From Bacteroidia bacterium (GTDB lineage: Bacteria > Bacteroidota > Bacteroidia > AKYH767-A > OLB10), in assembly GCA_025450095.1 (NCBI GenBank), contig JANWID010000373.1, forward strand, positions 1 through 16,245: DNA of 16,245 nt. Direction: 5' to 3'. The translations under genes and the position numbers were made by a program. Below the pieces are notes generated by a model. It was not told the DNA's origin, did not search any database, and saw only the letters and a list, made by a program, of their open reading frames with translations. Below, piece by piece: positions 8,058 to 15,935 of the stretch (position 1 is the first letter of the stretch; each line of letters starts with the position of its first letter).

Positions 8058-8912
8058 TCAGGAGCCAAACAATTTCTGTAACCAGGAGAGTCCCATTTTT
8101 GGCAAGAAACTACTCGGTGCAGATTTTCTTTCGAGTCGTTGCCTGTATTGATTAAATAGATCTTCAAGCCTGGCGTCCCATTTACCAATTATAAAGGTGA
8201 TGTCATCAAATGAAACATCCTTTACTTTGTCAAAGCGGTCATAAGAGAATTCAACTTCTGAAACAATTTCATTTCCTTTTATTTCACCGGTGGAAGCAAA
8301 TTGTGTTATACCATTGTAGGTAATAAGTTTGTCCTTGTTTGTTTTTACCATAAACGGACTAAACGACATTCTTATTTCGTCTGACAATGTGCTTGCGAGT
8401 CTTAGATCGTGTGTTAATGCAAATTCACTTGGTTTAATATCAGCAATATCACTAAATAAGAGCACCTTCTTAAAATACCTTTGAAATGGAGGTGCCTGTG
8501 AAAAATGAAACAGGCACAGGTCTGTTTGCTGTCCGTTAATGGTTGTTATTGATGCCGGGAACTGGAGATTGTCGGGGTACAAGGAATATTGAGAGGAGGG
8601 AAGTCCGCCAATTTCTTTAAGTATTTCCAGTTGATTGTCGGTTGGTAATAAAGCCTGTTTGTCCCATTTGTGAAATAATCCGAGCTGATCTTTCGTGATA
8701 AATCTTGCAATACTTCTTTTGGGATTAATATACCAAAAATCTCCATTATCTTTTCTCTTGTGGATTGTACCGAAACTTATTTCTTCCTGAATGGATAACT
8801 GGTCATAAATTGCTTTAATGTTCGTATTCTTTCTATCCTTTGAGGATTCGATATTGAATTCGATTATTTGCCCGGAAGGATAATCGGTTGTTGATAAAAA
8901 CATAATACTCAT
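8058..8912 (-). CDS. Hypothetical protein, apparently cytoplasmic
   Basis: This 284-residue protein has no signal peptide or membrane helix, unlike its neighbours. Visible segments include 'IHKRKDNGDFWYINPKRSIARF', 'KKVLLFSDIADIKPSEFALTHDLRLAS', 'FMVKTNKDKLITYNGITQFASTGEI' and an acidic/basic helical tail 'DARLEDLFNQYRQRLERK'. No family was recognised. Two ATGs lie close together (8912 and 8903); the first is used here. It is 24 bp downstream of a T9SS cargo gene and 16 bp upstream of the exported repeat protein, so it is almost certainly part of the same operon. The mix of one soluble and several exported products is the reason the group is flagged. Confidence 0.72.
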   Translation of the reverse strand: MSIMFLSTTDYPSGQIIEFNIESSKDRKNTNIKAIYDQLSIQEEISFGTIHKRKDNGDFWYINPKRSIARFITKDQLGLFHKWDKQALLPTDNQLEILKEIGGLPSSQYSLYPDNLQFPASITTINGQQTDLCLFHFSQAPPFQRYFKKVLLFSDIADIKPSEFALTHDLRLASTLSDEIRMSFSPFMVKTNKDKLITYNGITQFASTGEIKGNEIVSEVEFSYDRFDKVKDVSFDDITFIIGKWDARLEDLFNQYRQRLERKSAPSSFLPKMGLSWLQKLFGS

Positions 8913-8936
8913 GGTGTCGTCTTAAAATATACTTTA

Positions 8937-10376
8937 TCAACCTTTCACAATCTTACCTTTCTGAATCACTCCTTTTTTATTTCTCACTTCGTAAAGATAA
9001 ATTCCCTTTGCAATTTGTTCTGTATTAATTGAAGTTGACCTTGTAAATGAATTATGCAGTGTTTTTCTTCCTGTAACATCATACAAAGCAATTTCAATAA
9101 GCTCATTTCCTTTTGTAGTAATATTTATTTTATCGAAAAAGGGATTCGGATAGATGGAAATTATTTCCGTCATTAGCAGATCTTCGATACCTGATGGCGA
9201 GCATTCAGGAATTTTATTGTTGATATAATTATAACCGGCAATAAAAGACGGCAATGAAGTATTATCAACAGCGGGGGAAATATTTACACTGTTATTTACA
9301 TAGTTACAGCCTGCTCCGGAATTATTGGGACTATTCACTGCTCCAAGGAAATTGCTGCATCGTGCAAAATATATTTTTCCATCGGGACCGAGCTGGAGCG
9401 GCCCGGGTAAACAAGTCAGGTTTGTTATGAGAGTTTTTGATATGTTGATGGCAGATTGATTCCCTGAACTAATATCAAATTGAAACATTCCCTGGATGTT
9501 TGTTATGTAAAGTTTCGAATTGTCAGGTGAAAATTCAATTCCATATTCAGCATCATCGGTGAGCAGGCTGATGGGATTGCCGATAACTCCGGTAGTGGAA
9601 TTGAAATCAAATAACTCCGCTACTGAAGGTGTGTTATTTGAAAATACGAGCCCGATTTTGGTTCCATCCGGTGATGCTTTCATTTGGCCTATCGACCCAC
9701 CGAAACCATTATAATAAAATGGATATCCGGCATGCACACTACCTGTATGCGATATAACAGGAGAAGATATTCCTGACGGAGTAATTTGATAAGCATAAAA
9801 AGCATCAGAGAAATATTTGTGAGCTATTACCCATATATCAGCTCCGTTGGGATGTGCGATGGCGCAAAGTTTTTCAGAAACCGTGTCGAGAAGCAAAATA
9901 TTTTTTTGCCCGCCTATGATGTCACCTTTCCCATTATCCAGGCACATATCTATCATTGAATAGCGCAACCCGTTCTGGATAAAACGTTCTATTCCGTCGG
10001 TTGTAAATAAATAATACAAGGAATCGCTAAGCGGAACCGGGATAGCAAACGCTGCGGTTGTTGAAGAATAAAATCCATCCAGGTTATCTCCGTTTGGCAT
10101 TACCTGGTTAAGATTATTCCATACTTTATCCCCGTTTGAATAAAACAGCAGCTGCCCGCTGCTGTCGGAAATGGAACTGCATCCCTCACTGTATAAATAG
10201 TCTCCGGTTTGTGTTGGGTTTCCGAAAACCTGGCTGCCTGTAATTGCAACGGGGGTTCCGCTGTTAAAATCTAATCCGCCACCCTGCCCGAACATCCAGA
10301 TGTTTCCTTGTTTTTGCCCGTAAACGAAAGTCGCTATGAATATAAAAGTGAAGCTGTAAAATAGTGAAGTTTTCAT
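8937..10376 (-). CDS. T9SS-secreted propeller-like protein with type A sorting domain
   Basis: This is a 479-residue surface or secreted protein. Residues 1-20 are a signal peptide ending FVYGQ. The central region reads as a beta-propeller of WD40/SMP-30 character: 'NIWMFGQGGGLDFNSG', 'SDSSGQLLFYSNGDKVWN', 'ANGADIWVIAHK'-like 'HPNGADIWVIAHKY', 'MKASPDGTKIGLVFSN', 'EFSPDNSKLYITN', 'QLGPDGKIYFAR'. This family, often starting with 'KQGNIWMFG', is frequent among Bacteroidota exported proteins, and its ligand is unknown. Residues about 404-479 are a T9SS sorting domain ('ISIYPNPFFDKINIT', 'EIALYDVTGRKTL', 'IAKGIYLYEVRNKKGV'). This domain is very close to that of the 6145-7065 protein, also at DNA level. 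It is third in the five-gene run, 24 bp after the gene before it. Confidence 0.9.
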   Translation of the reverse strand: MKTSLFYSFTFIFIATFVYGQKQGNIWMFGQGGGLDFNSGTPVAITGSQVFGNPTQTGDYLYSEGCSSISDSSGQLLFYSNGDKVWNNLNQVMPNGDNLDGFYSSTTAAFAIPVPLSDSLYYLFTTDGIERFIQNGLRYSMIDMCLDNGKGDIIGGQKNILLLDTVSEKLCAIAHPNGADIWVIAHKYFSDAFYAYQITPSGISSPVISHTGSVHAGYPFYYNGFGGSIGQMKASPDGTKIGLVFSNNTPSVAELFDFNSTTGVIGNPISLLTDDAEYGIEFSPDNSKLYITNIQGMFQFDISSGNQSAINISKTLITNLTCLPGPLQLGPDGKIYFARCSNFLGAVNSPNNSGAGCNYVNNSVNISPAVDNTSLPSFIAGYNYINNKIPECSPSGIEDLLMTEIISIYPNPFFDKINITTKGNELIEIALYDVTGRKTLHNSFTRSTSINTEQIAKGIYLYEVRNKKGVIQKGKIVKG

Positions 10377-10400
10377 TTTTACAATTTTAATTTCGCACGC

Positions 10401-11330
10401 TCAATGCCTGTTGTCACAATAAATATAAATATCGCTTTCATCAGTATTTAAAAATGTAATGGCCGGACATCCGAATGAGACAAAGTGAAATCCAAAAATT
10501 ACCCGGGGTTTATTTTTGAAAAGATTCCCTGTCCATTGATTGTCTAATGGAGCAAATGTGGCACTTTCCCCGGAATAGAATAATTTTTCGCAAACGGTTT
10601 CTTTTGTTTTGAGATCGATAATTATCAGCCATTTTACAGCAAGCCAATTGTCTGTTATCCGAACCAGGTCCTTTACAAAATACTGCAAATTTTCTGTTTC
10701 ATATTTATAAGCATCGCCTGGAAAACAATTGCCTGCATATGAAGTGTCATAAGAGGCAAGTTTTATAGAGGGAAAATCCTTTGATTCTATTTTTTCCCAA
10801 ATAACCGGCTTTACCTGCCCCCGGGCAAACGGATTCTTTTTACCAATGTATGCTAAAGAATTTGTGAAATATTTGCCGAAGCTACCTGGAAGTATTTTGT
10901 TTAACTCCAACCCAATCATATAATCGTCCTGAGTATATGGCCAATCAGCTCCATAGGTATTAAGATGTGCAACAACATCCAGGTTTTTTACTTTAAAAGA
11001 CAGAAGTGCATCAATGGAATAATCATAGATATACACCTTATCTGTTTCTGAAATATTTGTTCCGGAAAGAAATCTTTTCCTGTATATTGAATCTAACTTA
11101 ATGTATTCAAAATTTGGAGCTGCCTCAATTTCTAAATTACTTAAATCCGGAACGGCAAGCGAATCGGGGTTATCACTTAAAGGATAAACTTCAGAAAGAG
11201 ATATAAATGCAAGCCTTTGAACGGAGTCATTTTCAAAATATCTTAATTCAAATATTTGAAAATCCTGAGCAGTCAAATTCGTGAGCCCGTTGACTACAAT
11301 CAAAAGCAATATGAAAAATAATTTGTTCAT
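10401..11330 (-). CDS. Exported hypothetical protein
   Basis: The ATG at 11328-11330 gives a 309-residue protein with a signal peptide of about 22 residues (MNKLFFILLLIVV ... NLTAQ). A GTG seven codons upstream is open but less likely. The mature part is mixed alpha/beta with scattered aromatic residues ('YIYDYSIDALLSFKVKNLDVVAHLN', 'ADWPYTQDDYMIGLEL', 'WLAVKWLIIIDLKTKETVCEKLFYSG', 'VIFGFHFVSFGCPAITFLN'). It has few cysteines, no sorting domain and no lipobox, so it is predicted to stay in the periplasm. No family was recognised. It sits 22 bp after the preceding stop and 24 bp before the next start, so it is cotranscribed with both. Confidence 0.75.
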   Translation of the reverse strand: MNKLFFILLLIVVNGLTNLTAQDFQIFELRYFENDSVQRLAFISLSEVYPLSDNPDSLAVPDLSNLEIEAAPNFEYIKLDSIYRKRFLSGTNISETDKVYIYDYSIDALLSFKVKNLDVVAHLNTYGADWPYTQDDYMIGLELNKILPGSFGKYFTNSLAYIGKKNPFARGQVKPVIWEKIESKDFPSIKLASYDTSYAGNCFPGDAYKYETENLQYFVKDLVRITDNWLAVKWLIIIDLKTKETVCEKLFYSGESATFAPLDNQWTGNLFKNKPRVIFGFHFVSFGCPAITFLNTDESDIYIYCDNRH

Positions 11331-11352
11331 TGCCTGGTTACCGGCCTGCACA

Positions 11353-12600
11353 TTACCGATTGTTAATGTCTGTTTTTATTTTAATTATAATTTGTTTTCG
11401 AAAGTAAACAATCCATAAGAACAGGAGAATGAATAGTGAAATACAATGAAATTTAATGCTCCAATTACCAGGATCATTTTTAATGGAGTCCTGGTACTTT
11501 AATTCAGTAGCCCGGCCCCAGGCAATAAAGGCATCTGCGATCGGAAACATTCCTAATAAATATTTCTTTTGATTATTTGAAGTTGTTTCGAATCCAAATG
11601 CATTTATAGTTTTATACTGTCTTTCTGCCAAGTAATCACAATCAAACATCGAAAATGTACCAATCATAACAATAGTTCCGGAAAATCCGACACCTAAGAT
11701 AACAGGCCCGGAATCAATATCTCCATATCCATCCTGATCTTTTGGATATTCACGCAAAGATGGAAGGCCGAAAGTTGTTGTTACAAAGTTAGTTTTGAAA
11801 AGTTTAAATTGTTCTGAAGCAAATCCCGCATTAATCTCAGCCAACATCCTTAATATTAAACTCATCGAGCTGCCTCGAGCACCTTGAACAGATTTTCCGG
11901 TTTCTGAGTCGACATAGTGAGGAATCAAATGAGTTTTTGGATCAAGCCGTTCTTTAACTTTTAATATCCAATCTTTGATTACATCTTCATATTTTGGTTT
12001 GAATATTTTATCATAATTGCTCAATGATGCCATCGTTACAAACATATCAGCTGGCCATGACTGCCCGGAATATGATTGTAAATAAGGGTTTTTATTTCCC
12101 TGCAGTAAACTATGAATGAGTTCACATTGATTAGCAAAAGAACCTATATATGATTTATGATTGTTGAATGTAGTGTCGACGCTTAATATTTTGGACAAAA
12201 GATAATTTTTCCAACCGAAATAATAGATGCCGTTTTTCGGTATTAATGAATTATCAAATGTCCTTTGAGCAAACTCTGAATTTATATTATTATATGCAAA
12301 AAGGGCTTCATTAATTGCCTTTTCTTTAAGAGGTAAGTCATTATTTAAATCAGAAAGAGCAAGTTCACACCACGACAATCCATATAAAGCATTAATAAAA
12401 ACATAACCTTCCGGGTACATACTTTGCATCCTTACTCCAAGGTTATTGTATTTTAGTTCAGTCTCTAAAAAGTTAAGTTGATAAATTATATCCGACCTTT
12501 TTTCTTCGGGAGTAAAATTGCCGGCATGAAGTGTAATATTAATTTTAAGTATGAGTATTGAAAAAATTAATATGAAAGTAAAAAAAATGTACCTCATCAT
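11353..12600 (-). CDS. Membrane-anchored, mostly helical protein, possibly an alpha/alpha-barrel enzyme
   Basis: This 415-residue protein has a hydrophobic N-terminal segment (about 4-24, signal peptide or anchor) and a second hydrophobic helix at about 381-397 ('FHCISLFILLFLWIVYF') followed by a basic tail. The central domain should therefore lie in the periplasm with a cytoplasmic C-terminus. That domain is mostly helical, with aromatic and Gly-rich turns: 'YPEGYVFINALYGLSWCELAL', 'GIYYFGWKNYLLSKIL', 'SGQSWPADMFVTMASL', 'GARGSSMSLILRMLAEIN', 'GDIDSGPVILGVGFSGT'. This pattern recalls alpha/alpha-toroid enzymes such as glycosidase-like or linalool-dehydratase-like barrels, but no catalytic signature was confirmed. 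The fold is a guess. It is the first gene of the five-gene run, with a promoter-like element 64 bp upstream. Confidence 0.75.
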   Translation of the reverse strand: MMRYIFFTFILIFSILILKINITLHAGNFTPEEKRSDIIYQLNFLETELKYNNLGVRMQSMYPEGYVFINALYGLSWCELALSDLNNDLPLKEKAINEALFAYNNINSEFAQRTFDNSLIPKNGIYYFGWKNYLLSKILSVDTTFNNHKSYIGSFANQCELIHSLLQGNKNPYLQSYSGQSWPADMFVTMASLSNYDKIFKPKYEDVIKDWILKVKERLDPKTHLIPHYVDSETGKSVQGARGSSMSLILRMLAEINAGFASEQFKLFKTNFVTTTFGLPSLREYPKDQDGYGDIDSGPVILGVGFSGTIVMIGTFSMFDCDYLAERQYKTINAFGFETTSNNQKKYLLGMFPIADAFIAWGRATELKYQDSIKNDPGNWSIKFHCISLFILLFLWIVYFRKQIIIKIKTDINNR

Positions 12601-12626
12601 TTTGATAAAAATTCGCTGGAGTTTTG

Positions 12627-12655
12627 GCTATCCCGATAACCCCGATTCCGATAGC
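12627..12655. other. Leader hairpin GCTATC/GATAGC
   Basis: A 6-bp inverted repeat (GCTATC at 12627-12632, GATAGC at 12650-12655) encloses an imperfect direct repeat CCCGATaac/CCCGATtcc. It lies between the promoter-like element and the first gene of the five-gene run, so it would be in the 5' untranslated leader. It may be a small dispersed palindrome rather than a regulatory structure. Confidence 0.3.
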
Positions 12656-12663
12656 TGAAGACG

Positions 12664-12687
12664 AAAGATAAATAATTCCCTTTTATA
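12664..12687 (-). promoter_or_regulatory. Promoter-like element upstream of the five-gene run
   Basis: On the minus strand this stretch begins TATAAAAGGGAATTATT and continues TATCTTT, close to the Bacteroidota -7 element TAnnTTTG. It is identical at 22 of 24 bases to 7098-7121, the only other gene start in the window with this pattern. It lies 64 bp before the ATG at 12600. The distal A-rich/GGG part replaces the usual TTTG -33 box. Confidence 0.45.
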
Positions 12688-12748
12688 AATTAAAAAGGAA
12701 ACAAGTCACTATCATAACTTCGGAGCATTAGAATTATTGTTGTCGGTC

Positions 12749-12778
12749 TTGTTGCGCGCTGGCAGTTTGCGGCAACAA
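12749..12778 (-). terminator. Hairpin just downstream of the SBBP/PKD gene, possible terminator
   Basis: Arms TTGTTGC+CGC and GCG+GCAACAA pair over 10 bp with one bulged G and a 9-nt loop. The hairpin starts 8 bp past the TAA stop of the minus-strand gene at 12787. On that strand the T run precedes rather than follows the stem, so it does not fit the standard intrinsic form. It might instead protect the 3' end. Confidence 0.35.
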
Positions 12779-12786
12779 AAAGTAGT

Positions 12787-14772
12787 TTAAAAATCCTTTG
12801 GATGGCTGATGATCACTTTCCGGTTGAATGTTATCCCGGTTTGATTTATCGACACATGGTAAGTACCTGGGCTGATATTGCTTGTTTCAACATAGAGTAA
12901 ACTACTATTCCAATATCGCTGTGTATATACGATTCGGCCGGTCATGTCATAAAGCTCCACGATGGTTTTGGATGCATCCGGACACCGGATATGGAAGCCA
13001 GCATCTGCAGGTTGCGGAAAAAGGGTTAGCTGTTCAGCGGTCGGGTATTCCTGCATTCCGGTTGTGGTTGCATTCATCGCGGTAACGGTTATCATTGCGG
13101 ATTCGTTCCGGTTGATGTAAGTGGAACTATCACAATACGTCGTACTACAGCCTGTAGCATCAGATAATGTCAAACAAATATTGTAATACCCGGCTGAACT
13201 GTATGTATGGGAAGCAGTAGCGCCCGTGGAAGTGGATCCATCGCCCCAGCTCCATGCATATGTGAATGGCGCAGTACCCGACGACTGGTATAGCGCGAGC
13301 CAATGAAGTGGGAGGGTATCCGGTTGAAGTGTGAACGAAACAGAGCAAGAGCCCAATGTGGCAAAGAAGCCATCAAAATATCCCGAGTTATTTAACGTGA
13401 AGCTCCCTAGTGTAAATTGTGGTGATTCATATACCCCGGAGATCATTAATTCGCCCATTGGAGGTAAAGCCATTGAAGTAATCCATTCGTTTTCACTTCC
13501 ACCGGCCGACACCGACCATAGGTTTTGACCAATACTATCAAATTTCGCAGTGAAAACATCATTTGTATAAATCGAACCTGCGTGTGGAAAGATTCCGTTT
13601 CCGAAATTCAGATCGCTACTTCTGTAATAACCGGATATATAAATATCTCCATTTTCATTTAAAAGTAACTTGTTCGCTATATCCTCTCTGACGCCCCCGT
13701 CAGTTCGGGTCCACAATACATTTCCATTGTTGTCCCATTTGGCGAGAAAAGTATCATCGTATCCTGCTGTCGTATTCACAAGTACTGAGCTTCCCAAAAA
13801 CAGCGTGTCGGTTCCGAAACTGCCACACATAAAAATATTACCTGAATCATCGGATCTCATATCGTATGCGCTAACAGGATAATATGAATTAAAACTACCG
13901 TTTCCGCTTTGTCCCCACAATACGGTGCCCGCGGTGTCAAGCTTCAGGAAAAACATATTCGCAGGATTCAATGCAACAAGGGAATAGCCTCCGATTACAA
14001 GTGAATCATTGTATGAACCGCCCACAAATACATTTCCCGAATTGTCGGTACATAATGAAAAGGCCAGTGATGGACTTTCGGCCGAGGAGGTATAAACCCA
14101 CTGGATTATTCCGTTTGCATCATATTTTAAAAGCACCATTCCTTCATCATAATTGAGTCCGGCGTGGTTGTTAACTGTGATTGATCCAAATGTCAGCGTA
14201 TCGGAATCCGAATATCCACAAACATACACGTTGCCGTTCCCATCGGTGATAACCCGTTCCAGGTAATCGTTATTTTCACCTCCACCCCTGGCACCCCATA
14301 GAACGGTCCCGGATGAATCGTATTTTACAGTAAAAAAATCTGCTGCACCCAAACTGAGATTATTCCAAATCGTAAACGAACCAAAGCTGAACGCCAGACT
14401 ATAATTATTGTAATAACCGGCAACCAAAATGTTTCCGCCAGGATCAACCGCAATAGAAATTGGGATAATATCAGTATAGCCGGAAGCAGAACGTGCCCAA
14501 ACTATATTCCCTGAAACATCATACTTGACCAGGAAAAAATTCTGAACGGCTGTGTTCCATAGTGTGTCGCTGCCAAAAACAATACTGGGAGCCTGGAACA
14601 TGCCGGTAACGTAAATATTTCCATCATTATCAGCTACCATCGACATTACGTGTTCATACAAACTATCGCTTACTGCAGTAGCCTGGCTCCATGGAGGTGC
14701 CTGTGCGGAGACGTTAGAAACGAACAGGCTGCAACTAAAAACTGTAATAAAAAACCTCCGGATATTTTTCAT
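12787..14772 (-). CDS. T9SS-secreted SBBP-type propeller protein with PKD domain
   Basis: The ATG at 14770-14772 gives a 661-residue secreted protein. A frame extension to 14802 only adds ten residues before the signal peptide (MKNIRRFFITVFSCSLFVS ... AQ). Seven SBBP-like blades are visible, each built around a 'GNIYVTG' core: GNIYVTGMF, GNILVAGYY, GNVYVCGYS, GNVFVGGSY, GNIFMCGSF, GDIYISGYY and GELMISGVY. Most also carry a '..FFLVKYDVSGNIVW' type strand pair, consistent with one seven-bladed propeller. A PKD domain follows at about 505-560 ('PFTYAWSWGDGSTSTGATASHTY'). The last 75 or so residues are a T9SS sorting domain ('LTLFPQPADAGFHI', 'IVELYDMTGRIVY', 'ISPGTYHVSI'), whose wording differs from the two other sorting domains here. 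It probably acts at the cell surface or in the extracellular matrix; its ligand is unknown. The gene appears to stand alone. Confidence 0.92.
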   Translation of the reverse strand: MKNIRRFFITVFSCSLFVSNVSAQAPPWSQATAVSDSLYEHVMSMVADNDGNIYVTGMFQAPSIVFGSDTLWNTAVQNFFLVKYDVSGNIVWARSASGYTDIIPISIAVDPGGNILVAGYYNNYSLAFSFGSFTIWNNLSLGAADFFTVKYDSSGTVLWGARGGGENNDYLERVITDGNGNVYVCGYSDSDTLTFGSITVNNHAGLNYDEGMVLLKYDANGIIQWVYTSSAESPSLAFSLCTDNSGNVFVGGSYNDSLVIGGYSLVALNPANMFFLKLDTAGTVLWGQSGNGSFNSYYPVSAYDMRSDDSGNIFMCGSFGTDTLFLGSSVLVNTTAGYDDTFLAKWDNNGNVLWTRTDGGVREDIANKLLLNENGDIYISGYYRSSDLNFGNGIFPHAGSIYTNDVFTAKFDSIGQNLWSVSAGGSENEWITSMALPPMGELMISGVYESPQFTLGSFTLNNSGYFDGFFATLGSCSVSFTLQPDTLPLHWLALYQSSGTAPFTYAWSWGDGSTSTGATASHTYSSAGYYNICLTLSDATGCSTTYCDSSTYINRNESAMITVTAMNATTTGMQEYPTAEQLTLFPQPADAGFHIRCPDASKTIVELYDMTGRIVYTQRYWNSSLLYVETSNISPGTYHVSINQTGITFNRKVIISHPKDF

Positions 14773-14805
14773 AAACATGAATTTTATGCATAACCCGGGC
14801 ATTGA

Positions 14806-14818
14806 ACGGTTTTACCGT
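14806..14818. promoter_or_regulatory. Inverted repeat ACGGT-TTT-ACCGT upstream of the SBBP/PKD gene
   Basis: A perfect 5-bp inverted repeat with a 3-bp spacer lies 34 bp upstream of the chosen ATG, within the likely leader or promoter. Its left arm belongs to a single LytTR-like half-site (minus strand ACCGTTCAA, 14802-14810, 8 of 9 consensus positions). No second half-site at the required spacing was found, so a regulator call is weak. Confidence 0.25.
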
Positions 14819-15065
14819 GCCGGTTATGGTGGTCAGACAGAATAACAACTGGTATTTAAGACGGGATAGCATAGCGGGACGTTGCAAGGGTTCCTGCTAC
14901 TTATGAAACCCTGACTTAAAAACCTATATAAAATTTTGTTTTGAAAGTTGAATGGAATTACAATTTATTTCAGCTCAAAAGACAGGATGGCATCCGGAAA
15001 TGCTGCCCGGAAAGAAATAATTTAGGGCACTATCATGGTAATTTTGACTATACCTAAAAATGTGA

Positions 15066-15569
15066 CTAACTGCCAGCAGGCTCCCAGAGTTCAATCTTGT
15101 TGCCTTCTGCGTCCATAATATGTACGAATTTTCCATAGTCGTAAGTCGCTATGTCGTCAAGTATGGTTACTCCGTTTTCTTTGAGTTTGCTAACAAGCCC
15201 TTCTATGTTCTGAACCTGGTAATTAATCATAAAGTCCTTTTTGGATGGAGCAAAATATTCATCTCCATTTTTGAAAGGCTTCCATTGAAGAGAATTTACC
15301 TGGTCAGGTTTGTTAATGTCTCTGGAGTCAAAACCCGACGAACCCCATTCATTTATTTCAATCCCCAAATTTTTGGTGTACCATTCTTTTGTTTCCTTCA
15401 GATTGTCAGAATAAAAGAAAATGCCGCCAATTCCGGTCACTTTTGGGGTTGTATCCGTTGTGTTTGTTGTATCATTTTTTTGTTCTTCCATTTTATTTGT
15501 TTTTTTATTTGTTGAATTGCAACTTGTAAGAGTTGTTACAATTGAAATTGTTAATATTAATCTATTCAT
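15066..15569 (-). CDS. Lipoprotein with VOC (glyoxalase/bleomycin-resistance-like) domain
   Basis: This is a 167-residue protein. Residues 1-17 are a lipoprotein signal ending in the lipobox 'LTSC' (Cys17), followed by a Lys/Thr/Asp-rich linker (18-43). The VOC domain spans about 45-165: 'VTGIGGIFFYSDNLKETKEWY', 'KNLGIEINEWG', 'FMINYQVQNIEGLVSKLKENGV', 'GKFVHIMDAEGNKIELWEP'. VOC proteins are usually cytoplasmic metal-dependent enzymes or binding proteins; here the domain would be exported. Of the usual metal ligands, only the C-terminal Glu (IELWEP) is clearly in place. The first-strand and mid-domain His/Gln positions hold other residues, so an enzymatic role is doubtful. Met27 could start a cytoplasmic form, but the lipobox upstream is too good to ignore. 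The gene is isolated. Confidence 0.87.
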   Translation of the reverse strand: MNRLILTISIVTTLTSCNSTNKKTNKMEEQKNDTTNTTDTTPKVTGIGGIFFYSDNLKETKEWYTKNLGIEINEWGSSGFDSRDINKPDQVNSLQWKPFKNGDEYFAPSKKDFMINYQVQNIEGLVSKLKENGVTILDDIATYDYGKFVHIMDAEGNKIELWEPAGS

Positions 15570-15754
15570 TTTTTGCTATACTGTTGTGACGTCATTCAGA
15601 CAGTCGTACAATTATTTTATATCCCCGGCAAAAATTACAAACCCCCTGTTTTAAAGCGTTAATATTTTCGATACTATGGCTTACTGAAACACCTCTGATT
15701 TCATATACTTTTTGGAGGTTGAATTTTAGTATGAAGCGATTTTTAGAATGCCAT
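15570..15754. other. Intergenic stretch before the tandem repeat
   Basis: No gene is supported here. It should hold the promoter of the VOC lipoprotein, but no clear TAnnTTTG element is visible. An 8-bp palindrome TGACGTCA lies at 15587-15594, 18 bp upstream of the VOC start. Frames that cross this stretch continue into the hairpin repeats and are not credible proteins. Confidence 0.5.
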
Positions 15755-15789
15755 TTTGGGTTTTGACCTGTTCCGTGTTTTTTTACATG

Positions 15790-15806
15790 CGACCCCTTCA
15801 GGGTCG
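15790..15806. repeat. Hairpin P1, CGACCC-cttca-GGGTCG
   Basis: This hairpin has a 6-bp stem and a 5-nt loop. With its flanks it forms 15787-15807, whose exact reverse complement is 15987-16007 (P4). The second-unit copy is at 16064-16080. Confidence 0.8.
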
Positions 15807-15839
15807 GAGACATGATTAGTATCATGGGTTATGAACATG

Positions 15840-15856
15840 CGATCCCTTTGGGATCG
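15840..15856. repeat. Hairpin P2, CGATCCC-ttt-GGGATCG
   Basis: This hairpin has a 7-bp stem and a 3-nt loop. It shares the left flank ACATGCGA with P1. The copy in unit 2 (16114-16130) has TG for CG at its left edge, which shortens the stem to 6 bp. Confidence 0.8.
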
Positions 15857-15935
15857 GGTTTGAGTAATAAGAGATATTCAGAATACCAGGTTAATATTTA
15901 ATTCTTTTTTATCTAAAATATTTCAATTTGAAAAC

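Noticed and set aside
8042..8188. N-terminal extension of the 7154-8041 gene
   Set aside because: It overlaps the end of the upstream gene in another frame and would place a clear signal peptide 50 residues inside the protein.
14887..14912. AGGGTT/AACCCT hairpin between the VOC and SBBP genes
   Set aside because: The stem has only 6 bp with a 14-nt loop, lies about 150 bp from the VOC stop and has no T run directly after it on the minus strand.
15120..15515. 131-codon plus-strand frame
   Set aside because: It lies antisense to the VOC lipoprotein gene, which has a recognisable domain and signal.
15587..15594. TGACGTCA palindrome before the VOC gene
   Set aside because: An 8-bp palindrome occurs by chance and matches no Bacteroidota regulator site I can name.
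15592..15825. 77-codon minus-strand frame reading 'MSPTLKGSHVKKHG'
   Set aside because: Its start region is a translation of hairpin P1 and its flank, with no protein-like pattern; the same text would arise from every repeat copy.
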